Source: Nitrospiraceae bacterium
Lineage (GTDB): Bacteria > Nitrospirota > Nitrospiria > Nitrospirales > Nitrospiraceae
DNA length: 57,614 nt
Direction: 5' to 3'
Assembly: GCA_919902505.1 (NCBI GenBank)
Contig: CAKKRE010000056.1
Location: 1-57,614, forward strand
The notes below the pieces were generated by a model. That model did not search any database, was not told the origin of the DNA, and saw nothing but the letters and a program-made list of their open reading frames with translations. Shown here in pieces: positions 47,541 to 54,533 of the stretch (positions are counted from its first letter, which is position 1; each line of letters starts with the position of its first letter). Both the position numbers and the translations under genes were made by a program.

Positions 47541-47972
47541 GTCTTGCCCGATTTTCGGTTCGGAGTACACCTGATTGTCCGCCAGTCTCGATTGCGCATA
47601 CCGCTTGTAGTGCATCAAGAGATCGCGCACCGACACCACGCCGACGATCGACCCACCCTTGGTTACGGCAAGATGGCGCACGCCGAGATCGCCCATCATA
47701 TCCTGCGCGTCATCGACGGCCTTATTGCTCTCGATGGTACAGAGCGGAGTGGTCATGATCTTTTCGACTGTGAGTTTCGAGACGTCCTGGCTCGTCGCCA
47801 GGCCCTTGCGGACGAGATCCGTGTCGGTCACGATCCCCACAAAGTTCTTCCCCTTCTTAATCAGGAGTGAACCGACCCGCAAGTCACGCATCTTCTTCGC
47901 CGCACCGCGAATCGACGTCGTCGGACCAATGCTCTGGGGTTTCTTGTTCATGATCTGCGCAATACTCGCCAT
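47538..47972 (-). CDS. CBS-domain pair protein
   Basis: Protein of 144 residues consisting of two CBS motifs (about 12-65 and 75-130): KKMRDLRVGSLLIKKGKNF and RHLAVTKGGSIVGVVSVRDL. It is a paralogue of the protein at 23711. Its function is unknown; adenine-nucleotide sensing is the family's role. Its stop codon belongs to palindromic repeat C2. Confidence 0.85.
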   Translation of the reverse strand: MASIAQIMNKKPQSIGPTTSIRGAAKKMRDLRVGSLLIKKGKNFVGIVTDTDLVRKGLATSQDVSKLTVEKIMTTPLCTIESNKAVDDAQDMMGDLGVRHLAVTKGGSIVGVVSVRDLLMHYKRYAQSRLADNQVYSEPKIGQD

Positions 47973-48022
47973 GTCACATACCTTTCTGCCCGTTGGGACA
48001 AGAGAGCCACTAATGAAACCGG

Positions 48023-49054
48023 TTATGAAACGCTCAGCACGATCTTACCAAAAAATTTTCGATTCAGAAGATATTCTTGCGCCGCTTTCGCTTCGGAGAG
48101 CGGGAACGTCCGGTCGATTACGGGCTGCAACCTGCCTTGGCCGACCAAGTGAGCAGCCTTGAGCAATTCGCTCTGCGACCCCATGTACGAGCCCTTGATC
48201 GTCAGTTGTCGCGAATAGACGTAGCGCAGATCGAGCTTCACTTCCGCGCCCGTCGTCGCGCCGCAGGTAATCAACCGGCCGCCTTTGGCCAATGCATCGA
48301 TACACTGCGTCCACACCTCCGGGCCGATGTGTTCGATCACCACATCGACACCTCGGCGGTGGGTCAGCTCACGCACCCGCTGGTTCACCTGCTCGCGGGT
48401 GTGATTGATGACCTCATCGGCGCCGAGGGCCTTGGCCTTCGCAATCTTGTCATCGCTCCCGACGGTGGTCAACACACGAGCGCCGGCCAGCTTGGCCATC
48501 TGGATTGCCATGTGCCCCACCCCGCTGCCCGCGCCCATGATCAACACGTCTTCGCCGGGCTGCACAGCAGCCAACCCGAACAACATATGCCAAGCCGTGA
48601 CAGACACCAGCGGAAACGCCGCCGCCTGCTCGAAGCTCAACGCGCCGGGAATCGGGAAGACGTTCCGCGCCGGCACCTTCACGTACTCGGCGTATCCGCC
48701 ATGGCACATCGCCCCGATCAACCCGTAGGACCGGCACATGTTGTCGCGACCGGCCCAACAGTGCTCGCAGCGACCGCAACCGACGCCGGGCGACACATAC
48801 ACGCGCTCGCCCTCGGCAACCCCTTCCACGTGCGAGCCGATCTGCTGCACCACACCGGAGATGTCGGACCCGAGGATATGCGGAAGCGGCATCGGATAGG
48901 CGGGACTCCCCTGCCGGATCCAGATGTCGAGATGGTTCAACGCGCAGGCTTTGACCCGCACCAGCACTTCATCGACACCGATCGTCGGCATCGGCATCTC
49001 TTGATGCTGCAGCTTGCCCGGTCCGCCATGCTCGTGGAACACCACTGCGTTCAT
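48023..49054 (-). CDS. Zinc-type alcohol dehydrogenase / quinone oxidoreductase family protein
   Basis: Medium-chain dehydrogenase/reductase of 343 residues. The N-terminal GroES-like domain has ACALNHLDIWIRQG and a structural zinc site GVGCGRCEHCWAGRDNMC with four Cys. The nucleotide fold has VLIMGAGSGVGHMAIQMAKL. The start at 49054 (MNAVVFHEHGG) is the family's usual one. Substrate is not predictable. Confidence 0.88.
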   Translation of the reverse strand: MNAVVFHEHGGPGKLQHQEMPMPTIGVDEVLVRVKACALNHLDIWIRQGSPAYPMPLPHILGSDISGVVQQIGSHVEGVAEGERVYVSPGVGCGRCEHCWAGRDNMCRSYGLIGAMCHGGYAEYVKVPARNVFPIPGALSFEQAAAFPLVSVTAWHMLFGLAAVQPGEDVLIMGAGSGVGHMAIQMAKLAGARVLTTVGSDDKIAKAKALGADEVINHTREQVNQRVRELTHRRGVDVVIEHIGPEVWTQCIDALAKGGRLITCGATTGAEVKLDLRYVYSRQLTIKGSYMGSQSELLKAAHLVGQGRLQPVIDRTFPLSEAKAAQEYLLNRKFFGKIVLSVS

Positions 49055-49138
49055 ATCACTCCTCACCTGTGATTCATGGCTGCATTACGCTCCACGCTAA
49101 ACCGTGATTCCGAGAGTACAGGTCCCTACACATTTCCC

Positions 49139-49266
49139 GCAGGACGATCAAAACGCCATGTCACAAGGCCGCAGGGAGCACGGCGACTGCGACGTACCCT
49201 TGTGGTACGTCGCAGGGAAACGGGCGACCGAGAACGCAGTGAGATGGCGTGTTCATCGTCCGACTA
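49139..49266. repeat. Palindromic gene-end repeat, copy D
   Basis: The arms are GCAGGACGATCAAAACGCC (from 49139) and GGCGTGTTCATCGTCC (to about 49263). The core carries AAGGCCGCAGGGAGC, GTACCCTTGTGGTACGTCG and GAGAACG. CTA at 49264-49266 is the stop codon of the phzF gene. It lies between two minus-strand genes. Confidence 0.8.
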
Positions 49267-50193
49267 AAAGGTGAGCGTCCCCTCCACGACCATCGTCGCC
49301 TGTCCTCCGACGGTCACGCCTTGAATCACATCGTCATCGGAATCCACCTGAATGAGGATGCGGGACGGACGATCGATCTCGTATCCCTGCTCGGCCGTAA
49401 TCTCAGTCGATGGCCTGATATCCACCACCCCATGCTGGACCAGATAGGCGCCTAATGCTCCGCTGGCGCTTCCGGTGGCAGGATCTTCCACGATGCCGAT
49501 CAACGGAGCGAACATCCGCGTATGCACGCTGGAGGACTGTTCGACGGTCATCGTGCTGAACACCATGATGCCGTTGGCGCCATACTGCTGGGACAGTTCC
49601 GCGATGGCCGCGACGTCGGGAATGATCTGCCGCACCGCCGTAAGCGTCCGCACCGGCACGATGATGACCGGCAACCCCGTAGAAACAACCTGCACCGGGA
49701 AACGGGTCTCTGAAATCACGGCCTTGGTAATGCCCAGGGCGCGAGCAATCGCGAACAACGCTTCCGGCTCGTCGATGACATCCAAAAACTGCGGGCTCGG
49801 CTGCGCCATGACCACGCGCTCGATCACGCCATTGCAGGTATGGATGTCGACAGGGAACAGGCCGAGATTGCATTCCTGGAGGACCCGCGTGACCGGCTCC
49901 CGAAGCGCGAGACGGTCCAAGGTGGCCAGCACAAAAAACGTCCCGATCACCGGATGCCCGGCAAAGGGAATTTCCTGCGTCGGGGTAAAGATGCGCATCT
50001 TCACAACGGCGGCCTTGTCCGTCGGGGGAAACACGAACACGGTCTCGGAGAGATTCATCTCGCGGGCGATCTGCTGCAATTCGACATCGGTCAGTCCATC
50101 CGCATCGGGAAACACGGCAACGGGATTACCGCCGAACGGCTCATCGGTAAATACGTCGGCTTGGTAGAACTGCAATCGCCTCGGACCGGGCAT
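49264..50193 (-). CDS. PhzF family isomerase/epimerase
   Basis: Protein of 309 residues with the two-domain PhzF fold. The start YQADVFTDEPFGGNPVAVF and the C-terminal EDPATGSASGALGAYLV are diagnostic, and the glutamate in MNLSETVFVFPP is the family's catalytic residue. The natural substrate is unknown for most members. I chose the ATG at 50193 (GAGG site); an upstream extension lacks similarity. Its stop codon lies in palindromic repeat D. Confidence 0.9.
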   Translation of the reverse strand: MPGPRRLQFYQADVFTDEPFGGNPVAVFPDADGLTDVELQQIAREMNLSETVFVFPPTDKAAVVKMRIFTPTQEIPFAGHPVIGTFFVLATLDRLALREPVTRVLQECNLGLFPVDIHTCNGVIERVVMAQPSPQFLDVIDEPEALFAIARALGITKAVISETRFPVQVVSTGLPVIIVPVRTLTAVRQIIPDVAAIAELSQQYGANGIMVFSTMTVEQSSSVHTRMFAPLIGIVEDPATGSASGALGAYLVQHGVVDIRPSTEITAEQGYEIDRPSRILIQVDSDDDVIQGVTVGGQATMVVEGTLTF

Positions 50194-50399
50194 AGACGCC
50201 TCACAAAAGATATCGGCGGCATGTTGCCCCGAGTCGGCATTTTTTGCAAGGGGGCGCAGCACCATTACGGGAAGGAAAAGGATCATGCGCTGCGATTGAG
50301 CGTGCAGAATCAAACGATGGACAGGTGTCGAACGGTTGTCATCCAGCCTGCGGTCTCACGCTTCACCAATGAGGGTTCACGAGATACGCCTCCCTCCCA

Positions 50400-50524
50400 C
50401 GGGCTGGTCAAAACGGCATCTCCCAAGGCCGCAGGGAGCGTGGCGACTGAGGCGTACCCTTGCGGTACGTCGCAGAGAGGCACGCAACTGAGAACGCCGG
50501 GAGATGGCGGTTTCACCAGCCGGC
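50400..50524. repeat. Palindromic gene-end repeat, copy E1
   Basis: The arms are GGGCTGGTCAAAACGG (from 50400/50401) and CGGTTTCACCAGCCGGC (to about 50522). The core has AAGGCCGCAGGGAGC, AGGCGTACCCTTGCGGTACG and GAGAACGCC. Unlike most copies no annotated stop codon lies at its right end; a second copy follows 14 nt later. Confidence 0.75.
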
Positions 50525-50538
50525 TCGACCCGCATCCC

Positions 50539-50667
50539 GTAGGCTGCTCAAAACGGCCTCCCACTAGGCCGCAGGCGAGTCAAAACCGGAGGCGTACCCT
50601 CAGGGGTACGTTGAGGATGTTGACGAGACGAGAACGACGTGGGGGGTCGTTTTCAGCAGCCTGCTAG
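50539..50667. repeat. Palindromic gene-end repeat, copy E2
   Basis: The arms are TAGGCTGCTCAAAACGGCC (from 50539) and GGTCGTTTTCAGCAGCC (to about 50662). The core differs in sequence from E1 but has AGGCCGCAGG and GAGAACGAC at the same places. CTA at 50664-50666 is the stop codon of the radical SAM gene on the minus strand. Confidence 0.8.
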
Positions 50668-51905
50668 ATGGGCCGCGGCATAGCCTCATACGCCCCCATC
50701 AACGGATGCTTGAGGTATTGCTCGACGTAGTTCTGGAGCGATCCGTTGCGGTAGAGCTGCTGGTTGGCGAAGCGTGTATCGATCTTGTGCAGCACCTTCA
50801 CCCGCACACCGGTCTTCTTGGTGAACTGCTCCAGCGTCACCCCGGTGATATCGGTGTAAGGTCCCCGCCCCGACTGCATGATGCACTTGGGCACATGGAT
50901 CATCTTCTCCTTGGTCAGACGTCGCGCAATGTCGTCGAAGGTCAGGAGCACCGTGCAATCGGAATCGCCGCTCAACAACGCATTGGGCACATAGAGAAAC
51001 CGCGCACGGTTTTTCCGGTACATGGTCAGGATTTTGTGGACGCTGCCGGCCATCACCACCGTGTCCTTCTTTTCCAACTCCAGCTGGTCGAACAGGCTGA
51101 CGATACGCCGGCGACTCAAGAAGGCAGTGGTGTAGGCCTCCGTGTGGATGGTTTGCAAATTGGGCAGCGCCAGGTCATAGACGTGGCTGGCTTCCTCCGG
51201 CAGAAAGGTTCTCCCCTGCCGCATCAGCGCCGCCGTCTCCTCCTTGAGCCCGCGCACCGGAGTCAGTGTCCCCATCCACAGCACACACTGCTGATTCACC
51301 TTGGAAATCGTCGCCGCATCTTTCGACATCGTGTCCTTGTCGAACGCGTAGAAATTCGCCGACGACACGGCAGGACCGTCCAGCACCTTCATGAGATGCT
51401 TCACGGAGGGGGCATGGGGCATCAACCGCTGCCGGTAGTCGCTCAGCGTGATGACCGACAGTTCGAAGTTGATCCGGCCTGGATATTGCGCCACCAGCTG
51501 ATGGATCTTGGGCACATGCACGAACCCGACCGTGAAAAACTGAATGCTCTTGTCCGTCTCGCGGAGAAAGTCCTCCACCCATTCCATCGCCTTGGGATGC
51601 AGGAACAGATCGGTCCATTCCATGAACTCGTTGCCGCCCAGGCACCAGAATTGTGTGGGATCAGTGGATTTCTTACTGATGTAGTTGAGGATGAACTTCC
51701 AGTCGTCGTCGCTGGTTTTCGGCGGGTCGAGCGTTTCGCGGTAGGAGTGGTCGAGTTCGTAGCAGAACTCGCATTTGACCGGGCAGTCACGGCCCAGGCT
51801 CAGGGGAATTTTCCCCGCCTCCATTTCTTTGATGAGCACCTGTCGATAGTCCGAGCGATCCTTGAAGATCGGGGTGGGCTGAAAAATCGGGAGCGCAGTG
51901 GCCAT
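50664..51905 (-). CDS. Radical SAM protein of unknown function
   Basis: Protein of 413 residues with a radical SAM cluster motif CPVKCEFCYELDHSY, the classic three Cys in CxxxCxxC. The [4Fe-4S] cluster splits SAM to form a radical. Beyond the core it has long unrecognised parts such as FLYVPNALLSGDSDCTVLLT. Its stop codon is in repeat E2. It is divergent from the J-like gene and near the two B12-type radical SAM proteins, so a shared pathway is possible. Confidence 0.8.
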   Translation of the reverse strand: MATALPIFQPTPIFKDRSDYRQVLIKEMEAGKIPLSLGRDCPVKCEFCYELDHSYRETLDPPKTSDDDWKFILNYISKKSTDPTQFWCLGGNEFMEWTDLFLHPKAMEWVEDFLRETDKSIQFFTVGFVHVPKIHQLVAQYPGRINFELSVITLSDYRQRLMPHAPSVKHLMKVLDGPAVSSANFYAFDKDTMSKDAATISKVNQQCVLWMGTLTPVRGLKEETAALMRQGRTFLPEEASHVYDLALPNLQTIHTEAYTTAFLSRRRIVSLFDQLELEKKDTVVMAGSVHKILTMYRKNRARFLYVPNALLSGDSDCTVLLTFDDIARRLTKEKMIHVPKCIMQSGRGPYTDITGVTLEQFTKKTGVRVKVLHKIDTRFANQQLYRNGSLQNYVEQYLKHPLMGAYEAMPRPI

Positions 51906-51987
51906 GGTGGAACACCTTGCCTGTTGCCGCGAGGGGCAACGCCTGCTAGATTGACAGCGTCATCGTCGGCTTGCCAGACTCCGTTAC

Positions 51988-52257
51988 ATGACCGAGGAAC
52001 TCCTCACTCAAGCCCTGGAACTTTTCACCCTCACGCAACCCTATACCCGCGAACAACTGGATCAGAAGCGCGAGGCACTCCTGCACACCTGGACGCCCCG
52101 CCGCTTCGCCAACCTGACCAACAATCCCAAGAAATACATGCAGGCCTACAAGAAGGCTGAAGAGATGACCCGGCAGATCGAATCGTCGTATGCCCTACTC
52201 GAAGCGATCCTCGCTCGGGACGAGGGGCGGAACCCTGACGTGAGACGTAAAACGTGA
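51988..52257 (+). CDS. Small J-domain-like protein lacking the HPD motif
   Basis: Protein of 89 residues. The pattern LTQPYTREQLDQKREALLHTW and NPKKYMQAYKKAEEMTRQIESSYALLEAIL follows the helix spacing of a J-domain, but the HPD signature between the helices is replaced by HTWTP, so it may not stimulate Hsp70. Its last residues (DVRRKT) are encoded by the start of a 7-nt periodic repeat. It lies divergent from the radical SAM gene at 50664. Confidence 0.65.
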   Translation: MTEELLTQALELFTLTQPYTREQLDQKREALLHTWTPRRFANLTNNPKKYMQAYKKAEEMTRQIESSYALLEAILARDEGRNPDVRRKT

Positions 52258-52336
52258 AAGGTGAAACGTTTGCTCAATACCTCATTGAGATTTCCCTAAG
52301 TTCTACGTCTCACGTTTAACGTCGCTCGTTTCACGC
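52238..52336. repeat. 7-nt periodic repeat, facing pair (ACGT type)
   Basis: From 52238 five heptads run in perfect register (ACGTGAG, ACGTAAA, ACGTGAA, AGGTGAA, ACGTTTG). After 32 nt come ACGTCTC, ACGTTTA, ACGTCGC, TCGTTTC (52305 onward), arranged inversely. It starts within the last codons of the J-like gene and ends about 20 nt before palindromic repeat F. Confidence 0.65.
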
Positions 52337-52355
52337 CCTACAGCTTCTGCATCTC

Positions 52356-52483
52356 GCAGGCTGGTCAAAACGCCATGTGCCAAGGCCGCAGGGAGCGTGG
52401 CGACTGAGGCGTACCCTTGCGGTACGTCGCAGGGAGACATGCGACCGAGAACGCCGGAAGATGGCGTTTTCACCAGCCTGTTA
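52356..52483. repeat. Palindromic gene-end repeat, copy F
   Basis: The arms are GCAGGCTGGTCAAAACGCC (from 52356) and GGCGTTTTCACCAGCCTG (to 52480). The core has AAGGCCGCAGGGAGC, AGGCGTACCCTTGCGGTACG and GAGAACGCC, nearly the same as E1. TTA at 52481-52483 is the stop codon (TAA) of the radical SAM gene. It fills a convergent gap. Confidence 0.85.
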
Positions 52484-54442
52484 CCCGACGCCGTGGGAGA
52501 CGACGCGAGACATCCCCTCTTTCCCCTCATCCCCTTCACTCATCGCCATCGGCCAGGTCACGAGACCCGAGACACCTTCTGCCGTCGTCGCGCCGTCCTT
52601 GGTCGCCGCATAGATCTGCGGGAGTTTGTTCGTGCCGAATTTTGAAATGTACAGAAAGACGTGCTCTCGGCTATTCACCCGCACCGCCCAGGGCCTGAAG
52701 TCGTTCTTATAGAATTCCTCACACAGCTGCATCGCATCGAGGCAGGAAATGCCCACCGGCTCGTTCAGCGTGTAGTAGTAATCCAGCGGCAGGTCGTACT
52801 CCTCCTGCTTGTGGATCGTGATACCGAATTTATCCGGGTTGCGTACCATCGGCGTGTGGCGATAGGCCACGAAGTAGAACAGCTCCACGGAGTGAATCAC
52901 CGGCTGGTTCTCAATGACGAACTGCCGCGTCTCCAGCGCCTCCTCGCGCGTCTCGCCGGGGAAGCCGTAAAACGCCATCACATGGTTCCAGATGCCAGCC
53001 TTCGCCGCCTGGTGGAGATTGTTCTGAATCACACTTTTCTTCGCGTGTTTGTCCATGAGGTTCAGCACGCGCTCGTTCGCCGATTCCATCCCGTAGTACA
53101 GCGTGCAACAGCCGGCCTTCGCCGCCAGATCCCAGATTGCCTGATCCTGGAGTGTCTCTTCGAACCGGATCAGCGTCGTCCACTTGATGCCGACATTCCG
53201 GTCCACCAGCAGCTGCGACACTTTCTTGAACAGAGCGGGCGGATAGGATTCGTCGGAGAACAGGAAATGTTTGCACTGATACTTGTCCCGTAGGGCCGTG
53301 ACCTGCTCAACCACATGCTGCGCCGTCATGCCGCGGTACTGATCGAAATACCCCTGCCCGTGATCGCAGAAGGTGCAGCGGCCCCAATAACAGCCCCGCG
53401 TCGCGAGGTAGGGAATGATCCGCTCGGGCACAAAATAGTGATCCAGCGGCAAGCCGTCGAAGTCAGGCAGCGGCAGCGCCGCCGTCTTCTCCGTATAGAC
53501 TTCCTTGCTCTGCTGCACCGCGCCGGACTCGTAATACATGAGATTGGGCACCGACTCGATCGCCCGCTGCCCGTTCATTGCCTCGATGTACCAGAGCAGC
53601 GCATGCTCGCCCTCATAGAGGATGGCCGCGTCGAACACCTCGGTGAAGAATCGCTCATGCTTCGCCCATTCTTCCTGCAACCGCGTCACAACGTTTCCGC
53701 CGACCACCACGTGGATGTCGGGAAACGTTTCCTTGATCATCTTGCAGAACGTGAGGCCCGCCATCAGCTGCATCTGCGTGCCGATGGAGATGCCGATCAC
53801 CGTCGGCTTTTCTTTGCTCACGCTGGGCAACACGAGCTGATTGCAGATATCGCGATAGACGTTCACCTGTTCGTCGTCGAGGCAGGCAAAGACTTCTTTG
53901 GAGACGCCGGGCCGATAACCCAGGTTGCTCTCCATCGGGTAGAACACGAGCGAGGCCGGATAGTAAGCGGCGGAGATGTACTGCATCGCTTCGCGAAACG
54001 TGTTCAGCGCCCGTTCCAATTTCTCTGCTTCGTAGAACCGCTCGCCGCGCACGACGAGCTTGGCATCTTCCGCCCGATCCGCGAGGTCGAACACGTCCAC
54101 CGCATAGGCCTCTTCCAACACCGCTTTCTGACTGGCTTCCTGCTCCGTGAGCCTCCCCGCCTTTTCCTTGTCCTGGAGCGGCTTCAACTGCATACCCAGG
54201 CGACCCTTCACCCAGATCAAAAACTCCATGGTGAAGAAGTGATCGTACATCTCGATGTTGATGTCGCGCTGCACCACGGTATGCCCGGCTTCGCGCAACA
54301 CGGCGGTCAACGAAGGCAAGGCAAGATAGGGCGCCGTCGGCACCCACTCGGGCGGGAACAGCAGCATGACCTTGGAAGTCTTCCGCTCTTCTTTCTTGAT
54401 CGGAGACAAACCGTCGATTTGGACTAAGCCGGAGCTACTCAT
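52481..54442 (-). CDS. B12-binding-type radical SAM protein, first paralogue
   Basis: Protein of 653 residues. The N-terminal part (VMLLFPPEWVPTAPYLALPS, then GISIGTQMQLMAGLTFCKMI) resembles a cobalamin-binding domain but lacks the usual DxHxxG. The radical SAM core has CYWGRCTFCDHGQGYFDQYR, with FLFSDESYPPALFKKVSQLL further on. Reaction unknown; relatives methylate or modify complex substrates. It has a homologue at 54531-56429 in the same orientation. Its stop codon lies in repeat F. Confidence 0.85.
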   Translation of the reverse strand: MSSSGLVQIDGLSPIKKEERKTSKVMLLFPPEWVPTAPYLALPSLTAVLREAGHTVVQRDINIEMYDHFFTMEFLIWVKGRLGMQLKPLQDKEKAGRLTEQEASQKAVLEEAYAVDVFDLADRAEDAKLVVRGERFYEAEKLERALNTFREAMQYISAAYYPASLVFYPMESNLGYRPGVSKEVFACLDDEQVNVYRDICNQLVLPSVSKEKPTVIGISIGTQMQLMAGLTFCKMIKETFPDIHVVVGGNVVTRLQEEWAKHERFFTEVFDAAILYEGEHALLWYIEAMNGQRAIESVPNLMYYESGAVQQSKEVYTEKTAALPLPDFDGLPLDHYFVPERIIPYLATRGCYWGRCTFCDHGQGYFDQYRGMTAQHVVEQVTALRDKYQCKHFLFSDESYPPALFKKVSQLLVDRNVGIKWTTLIRFEETLQDQAIWDLAAKAGCCTLYYGMESANERVLNLMDKHAKKSVIQNNLHQAAKAGIWNHVMAFYGFPGETREEALETRQFVIENQPVIHSVELFYFVAYRHTPMVRNPDKFGITIHKQEEYDLPLDYYYTLNEPVGISCLDAMQLCEEFYKNDFRPWAVRVNSREHVFLYISKFGTNKLPQIYAATKDGATTAEGVSGLVTWPMAMSEGDEGKEGMSRVVSHGVG

Positions 54443-54484
54443 AATCGTTTTCCGGAGACGTGTTCAGCATTCCATATCTCGCAT

Positions 54485-54533
54485 GTTACATTTCACGTTT
54501 GACGTTTTACCTGTCACGTCTCACGCTTCGTTA
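54485..54533. repeat. 7-nt periodic repeat (ACGT type)
   Basis: From 54485 seven heptads in register: GTTACAT, TTCACGT, TTGACGT, TTTACCT, GTCACGT, CTCACGC, TTCGTTA. It fills the gap between the two large radical SAM genes and ends at the stop codon (TTA) of the one at 54531-56429. Confidence 0.6.
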
